Shown: in pieces, positions 19,567 to 29,520 of the stretch
Numbering within the stretch: the stretch's first letter is position 1
How the letters are laid out: every line of letters begins with the position of its first letter
Assembly: GCF_000214665.1 (NCBI RefSeq)
Contig: NC_015572.1
Span: 558,001-622,000, forward strand
Source: Methylomonas methanica MC09
Lineage (GTDB): Bacteria > Pseudomonadota > Gammaproteobacteria > Methylococcales > Methylomonadaceae
DNA: 64,000 nucleotides
Direction: 5' to 3'
Made by a program: the position numbers and the translations under genes
Notes under the pieces: model-generated
Seen by the model: the letters and a program-made list of their open reading frames with translations, nothing else
Told to the model about the DNA's origin: nothing
The model's database searches: none

Positions 19567-20055
19567 TTAAACTTCGCTACGTTGCCAGTGGCCTGATTTG
19601 CCGCCGCTTTTTTCCAGCAGGCGAACCGATTGTATGACCATGCCGCGATCCACCGCCTTACACATGTCGTAAATGGTCAGCAGGGCGATTTGGGTGGCGG
19701 TCAGAGCCTCCATTTCCACGCCGGTCTGGCCGTTGGTTTTTACCGTGGTCAGGCAGTGCACCCGGTTGAATTCCGGTTGCGGCAGTAACTGAATTTCCAC
19801 GTGGGTCAGCGGTAGCGGGTGGCAAAGCGGAATCAAGTCGGCCGTTCTTTTGCTGGCCATGATGCCGGCAATTCTGGCAATGCCCAGGACATCGCCTTTT
19901 TTGTGATTGCCTGCCATAATCAATGCTAAAGTGTCGGGCAGCATTTCAATCAACCCTTCGCACACCGCCACGCGCTGTGTGACGGCCTTTGCGCCCACGT
20001 CCACCATGTGGGCTTCGCCCGCGTTATTAAAATGAGTGAGATTCGATTGAGTCAT
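19567..20055 (-). CDS. moaC: Cyclic pyranopterin monophosphate synthase MoaC
   Basis: Second step of molybdopterin synthesis, converting 3',8-cH2GTP to cyclic pyranopterin monophosphate. The 162-residue length is typical. Visible family blocks are [45 protein letters not shown] and [10 protein letters not shown]. The gene converges with the BamC-like gene (9 bases apart) and diverges from moaD/moaE over 50 bases. moaA is not in the window. Confidence 0.97.
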   Translation of the reverse strand: MTQSNLTHFNNAGEAHMVDVGAKAVTQRVAVCEGLIEMLPDTLALIMAGNHKKGDVLGIARIAGIMASKRTADLIPLCHPLPLTHVEIQLLPQPEFNRVHCLTTVKTNGQTGVEMEALTATQIALLTIYDMCKAVDRGMVIQSVRLLEKSGGKSGHWQRSEV

Positions 20056-20105
20056 GGCCGGTGCAAAGGACGAAAAATTTACATTGTATTATCGGGTAAA
20101 TAACC
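20056..20105. promoter_or_regulatory. Shared divergent promoter region of moaC and moaDE
   Basis: Only 50 bases separate the divergent starts of moaC and moaD, so back-to-back promoters and any shared control site must overlap here or extend into the genes. The centre is AT-rich. No Moco riboswitch would fit in this space and none was seen. Confidence 0.45.
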
Positions 20106-20339
20106 ATGTCGATTAAAGTCCGCTATTTCGCCAGTTTGAAAGAAAGTGTCGGCCGCAGCGAGGACGAATTACACGTTACCGACGCCTTGGCGGTGCACGC
20201 CGTTTGGCAACGACTGAACCCCGATTTTGCCATGCCCGATGCGGTGTTGGCCGCCGTTAATATGGATTATGTGGCCTTGGACGCCTTGGTGACGGACGGC
20301 GATGTGTTGGCATTTTTTCCGCCGATTACCGGAGGCTGA
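20106..20339 (+). CDS. moaD: Molybdopterin synthase small subunit MoaD
   Basis: A ubiquitin-fold sulfur carrier of 77 residues. The C-terminal Gly-Gly (FFPPITGG) is the site of adenylation and thiocarboxylation. It pairs with MoaE to insert the dithiolene sulfurs into cyclic pyranopterin monophosphate. The moaE ATG follows one base after its stop, so the two are made together. Confidence 0.96.
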   Translation: MSIKVRYFASLKESVGRSEDELHVTDALAVHAVWQRLNPDFAMPDAVLAAVNMDYVALDALVTDGDVLAFFPPITGG

Positions 20340-20340
20340 T

Positions 20341-20799
20341 ATGCTGATCAAACTGTGCGAGGCAGTCGTCGACCCTTGGCGGGAAATAGCCGCGTATCAG
20401 GCCGGCCTGACGCATCTGGCCGGTAAATTCGGCGCTACCGCCGTGTTCGTCGGCAGCATGCGCGATTTCAATCAGGGCGATGATGTGAGCAGTATGTTTC
20501 TGGAGCACTATCCGGGTATGACTGAAAAACAGCTGCACTACATTGTCGAACAAGCCCAAGTGCAATGGCCCATTCTGGATAGTTTAGTCATACACCGGGT
20601 TGGCTTGGTTAAGCCGGAAGACGTGCTGGTGGTCGTGGCGGTGTGGTCCGCGCAGCGTGGAGACGCTTTCGACGCCAGTCGCTTTATCATGGAAAACCTG
20701 AAAAGCCGCGCGCCGTTCTGGAAGAAGGAGGTTTTGGCTTCCGGTGCGGAGCGTTGGGTGGAAAAAAACACCGACGGTTACCAGCATCAGCCCGGCTGA
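20341..20799 (+). CDS. moaE: Molybdopterin synthase catalytic subunit MoaE
   Basis: Large subunit of molybdopterin synthase, 152 residues. Recognised from GATAVFVGSMRDFNQGD, the LEHYPGMTEKQL segment, HRVGLV and the conserved APFWKKE near the C-terminus. The ATG at 20341 is chosen because GGAGG precedes it at good spacing; the frame is open 39 bases further, inside moaD. It forms a two-gene unit with moaD. Confidence 0.96.
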   Translation: MLIKLCEAVVDPWREIAAYQAGLTHLAGKFGATAVFVGSMRDFNQGDDVSSMFLEHYPGMTEKQLHYIVEQAQVQWPILDSLVIHRVGLVKPEDVLVVVAVWSAQRGDAFDASRFIMENLKSRAPFWKKEVLASGAERWVEKNTDGYQHQPG

Positions 20800-20889
20800 T
20801 GCACCTTACAGTAAGCCAGTGGCTCAGCATGGTCCGCCGCGCCTTTCTCCACAACACTCCAGCCGGCTAAGTTCCCGGTGGCTTCCTTT

Positions 20890-21372
20890 TTAATGTCCCC
20901 CATGTTTGGGTGGCTCCGAGCTCACGTCTTGTCTGCGTAAGACATAGCGGCTGGCCTGCTCGCCCGCGACCAGGTTGCCGTTTTTATCCAGTTCGGTCAG
21001 GGTGTCTTTGCCGATTAAATATTGCCTTACCGTATTGCCTTTGCGAGGCGTCAAAATGATGGTGTCCGGTTTGTCGCTCCAGGTGAATTTGCCTTTTTCC
21101 ACGTGGTCTCTCGGCGATTTTCCGGTGTATTGGTAAATCATAATGTAGGTATTGTTTTTGTTCAGTGCCAGCGACGTTTTAATGCCGTAACAATCCGCAC
21201 AGGGTAACAGGCCGTTGTAAATTCCCGGCCAGTCCATGCTTTTGTGAGCAGAGTGGGCGTCCGGCTCTGTCTGCTTATCGGCTTCGGCAAATGCGGGCTG
21301 ATAGCCTGCAAGGGCGCTAAGCAAGAGGGATAGGGTTAGAGCTTGTTTGAACGATTGTCTCATTGTGCGCAT
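20890..21372 (-). CDS. NlpE-like exported protein with CxxC motif
   Basis: A 160-residue exported protein. The ATG at 21372 has AAGGAG about 6 bases upstream; longer frames to 21516 lack one. A signal peptide ending ...QPAFA-EAD is predicted. The mature part has the NlpE N-terminal pattern: WPGIYNGLLPCADCYGIKTSL, then GKFTWSDKPDTIILTP. E. coli NlpE is a lipoprotein that senses copper and surface contact through Cpx. This protein has no lipobox cysteine, so it is probably periplasmic. The CADC pair is kept. No Cpx genes are nearby. Confidence 0.78.
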   Translation of the reverse strand: MRTMRQSFKQALTLSLLLSALAGYQPAFAEADKQTEPDAHSAHKSMDWPGIYNGLLPCADCYGIKTSLALNKNNTYIMIYQYTGKSPRDHVEKGKFTWSDKPDTIILTPRKGNTVRQYLIGKDTLTELDKNGNLVAGEQASRYVLRRQDVSSEPPKHGGH

Positions 21373-21628
21373 ATGAACTCCTTGGCAAAACCACAATAAT
21401 GGTAAATCAGGACGGGTGCCGTATGTTACGTACCCATGGGACCGGGCGTTCGTTTGTATTCGAATTGACGACTCCAGCTTGTCCGGAGCACGAGTAAGAC
21501 TACAAGCGAATGCCATGCCTGGGACTTATTGTGGCATAGCCGGTGACGAGTTGGCGGACTAAATGAACGGTCCGTCCCCGAAAGCTTGGGATATTCGCCG
21601 GCAAACTCGCGGGCGACCGAGGATTGAA

Positions 21629-22714
21629 CTAGCCGTTTTGATGCTTGATATAACTGCGGGCGATCTTGCGTAAACCGTTGGCGGAAATCTCCAGACCGAA
21701 TGGCGAACCTATCGATTCCAGTTCGTACATCAGATCGGTAGCGGCAATGAGCGTCAGATAGCGCAGGCCTTCGGCACCGGGCAGTTGTTTGGATACGGCG
21801 CGTAACAAAGGAGCCAGCTGATCCCAGGATTCGTTGATAAAAAGCCGTACAGGGTCGTTGCCTTCCGGGTGGTCGCTACTTAAGCCTTGCTCGAATGCTT
21901 GGCCGGCTTGTTGTAAAACAGCATGTAAAGTGTCGCGGTTTGCAGCTAAATCGCCGCTTAACGGCAGCTGGTCGATGCTGTTGTCCAGCGACGCCTGCCA
22001 GTTTTGCCAGATACTTTGCCATTGTTGCAGTTCGTTGGCGTTCAAGGCGGCCACGGGCGAGGTATCGGCGGGTTTGACGTTGGCGATAAAGCCCAGGTTG
22101 AGCACGATGGCGTTATTATCGGCCTTAACGCTGTTAAATCGCAGGCTGTTGACGGAGTCGTGCAACTGCTCGCTGTCTTCGGCGGGCACATAAGGCAGCA
22201 GCGTTTTAACGATATCGCCGCGCGATTCGTTCAGGTCTATTTTTAAATCGGCCAGACGTGGGGCCACTACCTGTTGCAGCAAGTCTTGTAGTTGACTGAT
22301 ATTCAGTTTTTGGCCATTGGCATCGAAAGCATTGGTGCTGGTCACCGGAAAACTCAACACGTTACCGGTTTTATCCAACGTAGGTTTCTGGAAGGTTTCC
22401 AGAATGCCGCTCCACTTGACCAAGGTCATGCATCTTCCGCCCATTTTGGCGCCGAACTGCGCATGCACGTTGTTGTCGATTTTGACTTGTCCGTTTTCGC
22501 CGGCAATTTGCGGATTGGACAAATCGAGAAAACTGCATTGCTTGCCGTCCTGCCACAGCCGGGCGGATTGGCCGGGGCCGGTAAACAACTGATTGATCAG
22601 CACATTGCGGATCAAACGGTAATCCATGGGCACCGGTACGTTAATTTCGCGGGCGAGGCTGGTGCCTGACAGTAACAGGCTGGCGGCAATCAGTAGCGGG
22701 CGTATCAGATGCAT
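21629..22714 (-). CDS. Exported protein of unknown function downstream of nadE
   Basis: A 361-residue protein that I do not recognise. It has a clear signal peptide (MHLIRPLLIAASLLLSGTSLA) and a mature part rich in Asn, Gln, Asp and Leu, with two cysteines (KQCSFLDL, GGRCMTLV). No membrane segment or catalytic motif is visible past the signal. GAGGAG precedes the ATG and the nadE stop is 3 bases upstream, so it is co-expressed with sucC-sucD-nadE. It may be a periplasmic binding or structural protein. Confidence 0.8.
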   Translation of the reverse strand: MHLIRPLLIAASLLLSGTSLAREINVPVPMDYRLIRNVLINQLFTGPGQSARLWQDGKQCSFLDLSNPQIAGENGQVKIDNNVHAQFGAKMGGRCMTLVKWSGILETFQKPTLDKTGNVLSFPVTSTNAFDANGQKLNISQLQDLLQQVVAPRLADLKIDLNESRGDIVKTLLPYVPAEDSEQLHDSVNSLRFNSVKADNNAIVLNLGFIANVKPADTSPVAALNANELQQWQSIWQNWQASLDNSIDQLPLSGDLAANRDTLHAVLQQAGQAFEQGLSSDHPEGNDPVRLFINESWDQLAPLLRAVSKQLPGAEGLRYLTLIAATDLMYELESIGSPFGLEISANGLRKIARSYIKHQNG

Positions 22715-22717
22715 GGT

Positions 22718-24343
22718 TTACTCCTCGATAAGGTTGGCGGCACCGCGATAAGCCGAGGATATCGGATAACGGCGGTCGCGGCCGAAGGCTCTGGGGGTGA
22801 TGCGAATGCCGGGCGGCGATTGGCGGCGTTTGTATTCGTTACGGTCGACCAGATTGATGGCGCGCTTTACCGCCGCCACGGGATAACCCAAGGCCACGAT
22901 GTCATCGGCGGATTTATCCTGTTCGATATATAAAGCCAAAATCGGGTCCAGCACCGCATACGGCGGTAACGAATCTTCGTCTTTCTGGTCGGGCGCAAGT
23001 TCCGCGGATGGCGGCCGGGTGATGACGCGTTCCGGTATTACCGGTGAAAGCGTATTGCGGTACTCGGCAATCTTGTAGACCAGTAGTTTCGATACATCCT
23101 TTAATGGCGCAAAGCCGCCGGCCATGTCGCCGTACAGGGTGGCGTAGCCGACGCTCATCTCGCTCTTGTTGCCGGTAGTCAGTAATAGTTTGCCTTGCTT
23201 GTTCGACAGCGCCATCAGCAACACGCCGCGGCAGCGGGCCTGGATGTTTTCTTCCGTGGTGTCCTTTTTGCTGCCGGCAAACAGCGGCGCCAACATCTGG
23301 TTAAAAGCCGTCACGGCCGGTTCGATGGGAATCACGTGGTGCCTGATGCCCAGGGCTTCGGCTTCTAATTTAGCATCCTCGTTACTCATGTCCTGGGTAT
23401 AGCGGGACGGCATCAGTACCGCTTCCACTTTGTCTGCGCCCAGCGCATCCACGGCCAACGCCGCGACCAAAGCGGAATCGATGCCGCCGGACAAGCCCAA
23501 AATCGCGCCCTGAAAACCGTTCTTGCGCACATAGTCCTTGATGCCCAGCACCAGTGCTTTGTATTCGCTGATCACCGGCTGGTAGAGCGGCGCGATGTCG
23601 GTCAGTTGCGGGGCTTTATCGACAAATTCGACGATGCTGAGTTGCTCGGCGAATTCCTCGGCGCGAAACACAATCTCGCCCCGGTTGTCGGCAACAAAGG
23701 AGGCGCCATCGAAAACCAGTTCATCCTGGCCGCCGATTTGGTTGACGTAAACCAAGGGCACGCCGGCCGCTTTAACCTGAGCGCAAACCACGTCTTCGCG
23801 TTGTTGCATCTTGCCGGCATGAAACGGCGAGGCATTCAAAGTCAGAATGATATCGGCGCCGGCATCGCGGTTTTGGGCAATGATGCCGGGTTGCCAGACG
23901 TCTTCGCAAACCGTTAGCGCCAGCCGGGTGTTTTTAAGCTCGAACAAACAAGTGTGTTGGCCGGCGGCAAAGTAGCGTTGTTCATCGAATACGCCGTAAT
24001 TGGGCAGCACGTTTTTATAATATTCGCCAATCATTTGGCCGTTACGAAACACCGCCGCCGCATTGAACAGATAGGCGCCCTTTCTGCGGGGATAGCCAAT
24101 GACCACATCGATGCCCTGCAGTTGCGCTGTCAGCGCATCGACGGCCAGCTGAGTTTGTCGAATAAAGTCCTCGCGGAGCAATAAGTCTTCCGGCGGATAG
24201 CCGGTGACGCATAGCTCCGGAAATACGATGATGTCGGCAAATTGCTGTTTGGCCTGTTCGACTGCGGCCAGAATTTTGCCGCAGTTGGCCGCAATGTCTG
24301 CAACGCTGAAATTGAGTTGGGCTAGGGCGATTTTTAAAGACAT
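22718..24343 (-). CDS. nadE: Glutamine-dependent NAD+ synthetase
   Basis: Makes NAD+ from deamido-NAD+, ATP and glutamine in the cytoplasm. Two domains in 541 residues: an N-terminal nitrilase-type glutaminase (Glu43 in FPELCVTGYPPEDLL, Lys110, Cys146 in TVCEDVW) and a C-terminal synthetase with the PP-loop LGLSGGIDSALV at residues 282-293. The ATG at 24343 gives MSLKIALAQLNF; the frame is open 207 bases further, into sucD, but that extension is not family-like. It starts 10 bases after the sucD stop. Confidence 0.97.
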   Translation of the reverse strand: MSLKIALAQLNFSVADIAANCGKILAAVEQAKQQFADIIVFPELCVTGYPPEDLLLREDFIRQTQLAVDALTAQLQGIDVVIGYPRRKGAYLFNAAAVFRNGQMIGEYYKNVLPNYGVFDEQRYFAAGQHTCLFELKNTRLALTVCEDVWQPGIIAQNRDAGADIILTLNASPFHAGKMQQREDVVCAQVKAAGVPLVYVNQIGGQDELVFDGASFVADNRGEIVFRAEEFAEQLSIVEFVDKAPQLTDIAPLYQPVISEYKALVLGIKDYVRKNGFQGAILGLSGGIDSALVAALAVDALGADKVEAVLMPSRYTQDMSNEDAKLEAEALGIRHHVIPIEPAVTAFNQMLAPLFAGSKKDTTEENIQARCRGVLLMALSNKQGKLLLTTGNKSEMSVGYATLYGDMAGGFAPLKDVSKLLVYKIAEYRNTLSPVIPERVITRPPSAELAPDQKDEDSLPPYAVLDPILALYIEQDKSADDIVALGYPVAAVKRAINLVDRNEYKRRQSPPGIRITPRAFGRDRRYPISSAYRGAANLIEE

Positions 24344-24353
24344 ACGCGACAAT

Positions 24354-25223
24354 TTACTGAAAACAAGCCCGCATGGCCGCGCCGATATCCGATGGCGAAC
24401 TGACCATGTGCACGCCGGCAGCTTCCATGGCGGCGATCTTGCCCGCCGCCGTGCCGGTGCCGCCGGTAACGATGGCACCGGCGTGGCCCATGCGTTTACC
24501 CGGCGGCGCGGTTTGACCGGCGATATAGCCGACCACCGGTTTGGTGACATGGGCTTTGATAAATTCGGCGGCCTGTTCTTCGTCGCTGCCGCCGATTTCG
24601 CCGACCATCACAATCCCTTCGGTTTGCGGGTCGTTCTGGAAGCGGCTGAGGACGTCGATGAAATTCATGCCGTGTATCGGGTCGCCGCCGATACCGACGC
24701 AGGTGCTTTGCCCCAAGCCCTGGCGGGTGGTCTGGTGTACCGCTTCGTAAGTCAAGGTGCCGGAGCGGGAGACGATGCCGATCTTGCCGGGAGTATGAAT
24801 ATGACCGGGCATGATGCCGATTTTACATTGGCCGGGTGTGATCACGCCGGGACAGTTGGGGCCGACCAGTAACGCGCCGCTGCCTTGCATGGCCGCTTTG
24901 ACCCGCAGCATTTGCAGTACCGGAATGCCTTCGGTGATGCAGACGATCAGTTGAATGCCGGCATCGACCGCCTCCAGAATGGCGTCGGCGGCAAAAAACG
25001 GCGGCACATAAATCATGCTGGCGGTTGCGCCGGTAGCATCGACGGCTTGTTGCACGGTATCGAACACCGGTAAATTCAGATGCGTCGAGCCGCCGCGGCC
25101 GGGCGTGACGCCGCCGACCAGTTTTGTGCCGTACGCCAGCGCTTGCTCGGAATGGAAGGTGCCTTGTTTGCCGGTAAAGCCCTGGCACAATACTTGGGTA
25201 TTTTGATCGATTAAAATGCTCAT
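24354..25223 (-). CDS. sucD: Succinyl-CoA synthetase alpha subunit
   Basis: Alpha subunit of the TCA-cycle enzyme converting succinyl-CoA to succinate with ATP/GTP formation. The 289 residues are normal. Seen: [17 protein letters not shown] near the N-terminus, the CoA-binding region, [16 protein letters not shown], and the phospho-histidine in [12 protein letters not shown]. It overlaps sucC by four bases. Malate-CoA ligase (MtkB) of serine-cycle methylotrophs is a close homologue; the sucC partner looks like a true SucC, so succinate is favoured. Confidence 0.95.
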   Translation of the reverse strand: MSILIDQNTQVLCQGFTGKQGTFHSEQALAYGTKLVGGVTPGRGGSTHLNLPVFDTVQQAVDATGATASMIYVPPFFAADAILEAVDAGIQLIVCITEGIPVLQMLRVKAAMQGSGALLVGPNCPGVITPGQCKIGIMPGHIHTPGKIGIVSRSGTLTYEAVHQTTRQGLGQSTCVGIGGDPIHGMNFIDVLSRFQNDPQTEGIVMVGEIGGSDEEQAAEFIKAHVTKPVVGYIAGQTAPPGKRMGHAGAIVTGGTGTAAGKIAAMEAAGVHMVSSPSDIGAAMRACFQ

Positions 25224-26389
25224 GCCGCTTCCTCCGCCAACTTCACCGCCAATTCGGCCGCACTGTTTAAGTCTTCCGCTGTATGCAGGCCCAAGCCGGA
25301 TTCCGCCAGCATGGACAAACCGAGTTCGACATTGGTGCCCTCCAGTCTGACCACGACCGGTATGGTCAAGTGCATCTCTTCAACGGCCGCCAATATGCCG
25401 GCGGCAATCACATCGCATTTAACGATGCCGCCGAAAATATTCACCAGCACCGCCTTGGTGGTGCCGTCGGACAGAATCAATTTGAATGCGGCTTTGACCT
25501 TGTCTTTGTTGGTGCCGCCGCCGACGTCCAGAAAATTGGCCGGCGCGCCGCCTTTCAGCTTCACCATGTCCATGGTCGCCATGGCCAGTCCGGCGCCGTT
25601 GACCATACAGCCGATGTTGCCGTCGAGGGTGATGTAGTTGAGGTCGAACTGTTTGGCTTCGGCTTCCTTGGCGTCTTCCTGGCTGGCGTCGCGCAACGCG
25701 GCAATCTCGGGATGTAGGGCCACCGCGTTATCGTCGAAATTGATTTTGGCATCCAGGGCGACTAGATTGCCGTTGTCGGTTTCGATCAGAGGATTGATTT
25801 CGATTTGGCTGCAGTCCTTGGCCAAAAACAGCTCATAGACGCCGGTCATGATGGTTTGCAACCGGCTTTGCTGTTCTTTTCCCAAACCTAAGGCGGCGGC
25901 CACTTGGCGGCAGTGATAAGGCTGCAAGCCGGATGCCGGGTGAATTTTAACGTGGACGATTTTTTCCGGCGTTTCCGCCGCCACGGCTTCGATATCCATG
26001 CCGCCGGCCGCGGAGGCAATAAATATCAACCGCTCGCTGTCGCGGTCGACCAGCAAACTGAGGTAAAACTCGTTTTTAATGGCGGAGGCTTCCTCCACCC
26101 AAACGCAATTGACCGGCAGGCCGTTGGCGTCGGTTTGATGGGTAACCAATTGGCGGCCGAGCATGGCGTTGGCGAAGTCCGCAACTTCCTGTTCGTTACG
26201 GGCCACTTTTACGCCGCCGGCTTTGCCGCGCGCGCCGGCATGAATTTGGACTTTGACGACCCAGGCCGAACCGGACAAAGTTTGCATGACCTGTCGGGCC
26301 TGTTCGGCCGAGTCGGCCACGCCGCCCGACGGTACCGGAATCGCGAAGTCGCGAAACAGTTGCTTGGCCTGATATTCATGAATGTTCAT
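25220..26389 (-). CDS. sucC: Succinyl-CoA synthetase beta subunit
   Basis: Beta subunit with an ATP-grasp nucleotide site, 389 residues. It tracks E. coli SucC along its whole length: [59 protein letters not shown] and [13 protein letters not shown]. It heads a leftward unit sucC-sucD-nadE-unknown. sucAB is not adjacent, unlike in E. coli. Malate-CoA ligase MtkA remains a less likely alternative. Confidence 0.95.
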   Translation of the reverse strand: MNIHEYQAKQLFRDFAIPVPSGGVADSAEQARQVMQTLSGSAWVVKVQIHAGARGKAGGVKVARNEQEVADFANAMLGRQLVTHQTDANGLPVNCVWVEEASAIKNEFYLSLLVDRDSERLIFIASAAGGMDIEAVAAETPEKIVHVKIHPASGLQPYHCRQVAAALGLGKEQQSRLQTIMTGVYELFLAKDCSQIEINPLIETDNGNLVALDAKINFDDNAVALHPEIAALRDASQEDAKEAEAKQFDLNYITLDGNIGCMVNGAGLAMATMDMVKLKGGAPANFLDVGGGTNKDKVKAAFKLILSDGTTKAVLVNIFGGIVKCDVIAAGILAAVEEMHLTIPVVVRLEGTNVELGLSMLAESGLGLHTAEDLNSAAELAVKLAEEAA

Positions 26390-26475
26390 CTTTTGGCTCC
26401 ACTGTAATGGCTTTGTAATCGATTAAACAGAGTTTGCTATCATCCGGGTTTTAGCCCACTCGAAAAAATTTGCCG

Positions 26476-28101
26476 ATGCCGCCCAATCAAGTCGACACTA
26501 TTTATCCTTGCCCGTTTTCCAAAGGATACGGTATTCCCGCCCGCCAAGCCTGGTTGTTGTTGAAGATATTTTTCATCTATCGCTTCATCAGCGCCAGTTT
26601 GTTTGTGATGTTGTTTTTCTTTCGCTTCGGTCCCATGGGCTTGGGGGCGCATGATGCGCAATTGTATCAGTTCACCAGCCTGGGTTATCTAGGGATTTCG
26701 CTATTAAACGCGCCGTTTATTTTCAGGCGGCTGGCGAGCTATACCAAGCTATCCCAGTGGTTTATTTTTACCGACATCGTCTTTATAACCGTATTAATGC
26801 ACGCCAGCGGCGGCGTGACCAGCGGTGTCGGCGGTTTATTGGCCATTTCCATCGCAGCGGCCGGATTATTGATCGGCGGCCGCTGTGCCTTGTTGTTTGC
26901 CGCCTTGGCCAGTCTGGCGATATTGGCCGAGCAAGTCTACGACATGCAAACCCATGCCTTTAATTTAAGTTCGCTCAATTATTCCGGTTTGCTGGGTATC
27001 ACGTTTTTTGCAATTGCCTTGATTTCGTTGATCTTGGCGCAGCGGGTCGAGCAATCGGCCAGTCTGGCGCAGCGGCACGCGCAAACCATAGTGCGGTTGG
27101 AGGAATTGAACCGCTACATCATTCAGCATCTGCAATCGGGCATCATGATTGTGGATGAGCGGCAATTCATCGTCTTGAGTAATTACTCGGCCTTGCGGCT
27201 ATTGGGGATCAGCGAATCGCCCACTCACCTGGCGGATGTGTCCGGCATGCTGCAGCAAGCTTTTTTATTGTGGAACGAAAGTCCGGAACAGGATTTTGCC
27301 ATTATCCAGTTGGACGATGGCGAGGAAATCCAGGTGCGCTTTTCCTTGTTGACGGTGGAAAACGAGTGTTTGCACATGTTGCTGTTCGAAGATATCAGCT
27401 TGCACAATCAACGCTTGCAACAAAGCAAGTTGGCCTCGCTGGGCAGATTAACGGCGAGTATCGCTCATGAAATCCGTAACCCGTTGAGCGCTATCAGTCA
27501 CGCAAGTCAGCTGCTGTCCGAGGCGGCCGAGTTAACGCCGGAGGATTTGCGTCTGACCCGTATCATTCAAACCCATTGCCAACGCGTCAATAATATTATC
27601 GAGGATATCCTGAAACTGTCCCGGCGCAATCCTTCGCAGAAGCAAAAAATCATGCTGGATCGATGGCTGCCCGCCTACGTGCAGGAACGGAACCTCGAAA
27701 TAGCCGAGCATGAACAGGCCTTTAAGTTGTCGTTCAAACAGACCGAGCTCAACGCTTTTATCGATCCGGGGCACCTAAAGCAGATTCTGGATAATCTCTG
27801 CGCCAATGCGCTGAAATACGGCGAGCCGGAGTCAGGTTCGATTATCCTGGAAGCCGACAGGGAGAACGATCAACCCTGCATACGGGTGATCGATAACGGG
27901 CCCGGTATCGATCACGACGGTTTGCAGCATTTATTCGAACCGTTTTTCACGACCTCCAGGCAGGGGACGGGGCTGGGGCTTTATATTTCAAAAGAGCTGG
28001 CCGAACTCAATCAAGCAGAATTAAGCTATGCTAAATACCGGAATAAATCTTGTTTTAGCTTGTTACTGGCCAATGCCGATCACGTTGTAATCGAAATCTG
28101 A
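26476..28101 (+). CDS. pilS: PilS-like membrane sensor histidine kinase
   Basis: Sensor kinase of 541 residues. About six membrane segments fill residues 25-190, followed by a PAS-like region, the dimerisation/phospho-acceptor helix (LTASIAHEIRNPLSAISHAS) and an ATPase domain with the N-box LDNLCANALKYGE and the G-box GTGLGLYISKEL. This is the PilS architecture; PilS senses pilin level and phosphorylates PilR to control pilA. The ATG at 26476 is preferred to a TTG two codons upstream. The stop overlaps the pilR start. No pilin genes are in the window. Confidence 0.9.
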   Translation: MPPNQVDTIYPCPFSKGYGIPARQAWLLLKIFFIYRFISASLFVMLFFFRFGPMGLGAHDAQLYQFTSLGYLGISLLNAPFIFRRLASYTKLSQWFIFTDIVFITVLMHASGGVTSGVGGLLAISIAAAGLLIGGRCALLFAALASLAILAEQVYDMQTHAFNLSSLNYSGLLGITFFAIALISLILAQRVEQSASLAQRHAQTIVRLEELNRYIIQHLQSGIMIVDERQFIVLSNYSALRLLGISESPTHLADVSGMLQQAFLLWNESPEQDFAIIQLDDGEEIQVRFSLLTVENECLHMLLFEDISLHNQRLQQSKLASLGRLTASIAHEIRNPLSAISHASQLLSEAAELTPEDLRLTRIIQTHCQRVNNIIEDILKLSRRNPSQKQKIMLDRWLPAYVQERNLEIAEHEQAFKLSFKQTELNAFIDPGHLKQILDNLCANALKYGEPESGSIILEADRENDQPCIRVIDNGPGIDHDGLQHLFEPFFTTSRQGTGLGLYISKELAELNQAELSYAKYRNKSCFSLLLANADHVVIEI

Positions 28102-29447
28102 TGAATATGCCCGTTACTCTTGTTGTCGACGACGAACCCGATATCAGGGAGCTGTTGGATATTACCTTAAGTCGCATGAATATCCGCGCCTGTTGCGTTG
28201 AAACCATTAAGGAAGCGCGGCAGCTTTTGGATAGCCAGCATTTTGATTTGTGTCTGACCGATATGCGTCTGCCCGACGGCGACGGCTTGAGTTTAGTCGA
28301 GTATATTCAAGAGTCCGGCTTGCAGTTGCCGGTGGCCGTGATTACCGCCCATGGCAGTATGGATATTGCCGTCAGCGCCATGAAGAAAGGCGCCTTCGAC
28401 TTTTTGAGCAAACCCGTGGATTTAGCCGCTTTGCGGCAATTGGTCGGCAATGCCCTGCAGGTCTCGCCCAATCATTCCCTGGAAAAAGATCGCCGGACCC
28501 GCGATACCTTGTTGGGCGAATCGGAGTTGATGTGCGAGATTCGCTCCAAGATTCAAAAGGTGGCGCGTAATCAGGCGCCAATTTATATCAGCGGCGAATC
28601 CGGTTCCGGCAAGGAGTTGGTCGCCAAATTGATCCATCAGCAAGGCCCGCGCGCCGATAAGTCGTTTGTAGCGATCAACTGCGGAGCCATACCTCACGAG
28701 TTGATGGAAAGCGAGTTTTTCGGACATAAAAAAGGCAGTTTCAGCGGTGCCATTGCCGATAAACAAGGCTTGTTTCAGGCGGCGGACGGCGGTACGTTGT
28801 TTCTGGACGAGGTGGCGGACCTGCCGTTGAGTTTACAGGTCAAGCTGCTACGAGCCATTCAGGAAAAGAAAATCCGCCCCGTGGGCGAGCAGCATGAAGT
28901 TTCCGTGGATGTACGTTTATTGAGCGCCACCCATAAGGATTTGGCGAAAATGGTGCAGGAAGGCAGTTTTAGACAGGACTTGTATTATCGCATTAACGTT
29001 ATTGAGTTGAGTTTGCCGCCGTTACGCGTCAGAGCGGCTGATATCGTGCAAATAGCCGAACATTTACTGGAGCGTTTGGCGAAAGCAAACCAAGTGCCGG
29101 TGCCGCAATTTAGTAGGCAAGCGTTAATCGCTTTACAGCAGTATAGTTTTCCGGGAAATGTCAGGGAGTTGGAGAATATCCTGGAACGCGCGTTGGCCTT
29201 GCATGAGGGCGATAAGATCGATGTTGACGATTTAAACTTGCAAATGACGTGTGACGAAGCCGCAAAACCGCATGGCGATTACAACGCGGAACAAATGTCG
29301 TTGGAAAATTATTTGGAGGATGTCGAGAAAAAAGCCCTGACGGCTGCCTTGGAAGAAAATCGTTGGAATAAAACCGCCGCCGCCAAACAATTGGGCATGA
29401 CATTCAGATCTTTTCGTTATCGATTGAAAAAACTGGGGCTGGAATAA
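28101..29447 (+). CDS. pilR: PilR-like sigma-54-dependent response regulator
   Basis: A 448-residue NtrC-family activator. Receiver domain with phospho-acceptor Asp54 (LCLTDMRLPDGDG). AAA+ domain with Walker A GESGSGKE (165-172), a sigma-54 contact loop GSFSGA (212-217, in place of GAFTGA) and Walker B LFLDEV. The C-terminal Fis-type helix-turn-helix is NKTAAAKQLGMTFRSFRYRL. It activates sigma-54 promoters, in pseudomonads mainly pilA. It overlaps pilS by one base. Confidence 0.92.
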   Translation: MNMPVTLVVDDEPDIRELLDITLSRMNIRACCVETIKEARQLLDSQHFDLCLTDMRLPDGDGLSLVEYIQESGLQLPVAVITAHGSMDIAVSAMKKGAFDFLSKPVDLAALRQLVGNALQVSPNHSLEKDRRTRDTLLGESELMCEIRSKIQKVARNQAPIYISGESGSGKELVAKLIHQQGPRADKSFVAINCGAIPHELMESEFFGHKKGSFSGAIADKQGLFQAADGGTLFLDEVADLPLSLQVKLLRAIQEKKIRPVGEQHEVSVDVRLLSATHKDLAKMVQEGSFRQDLYYRINVIELSLPPLRVRAADIVQIAEHLLERLAKANQVPVPQFSRQALIALQQYSFPGNVRELENILERALALHEGDKIDVDDLNLQMTCDEAAKPHGDYNAEQMSLENYLEDVEKKALTAALEENRWNKTAAAKQLGMTFRSFRYRLKKLGLE

Positions 29448-29476
29448 GCGCCCGGCGGTTTTTAACCCGAGCTGGA

Positions 29477-29504
29477 TGCGAGGGATAACAGTTATTCCCC
29501 CGCA
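29477..29504. terminator. Imperfect hairpin between pilR and a convergent gene
   Basis: TGCG...GGGATAAC pairs imperfectly with GTTATTCCCC.CGCA around a very small loop. It lies in the 73-base gap between the pilR stop and a converging gene, where a two-way terminator would be expected. There is no long T run. Confidence 0.35.
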
Positions 29505-29520
29505 CCTTTGTTTAACGGAG

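Noticed and set aside
21373-21628. Riboswitch or structured RNA before the NlpE-like gene
   Set aside because: Some stretches looked GEMM-like, but the conserved core did not match on either strand.
24354-26389. Malate-CoA ligase (mtkAB) of the serine cycle
   Set aside because: The beta subunit follows SucC along its length and no serine-cycle genes are adjacent; succinyl-CoA synthetase is the simpler call.
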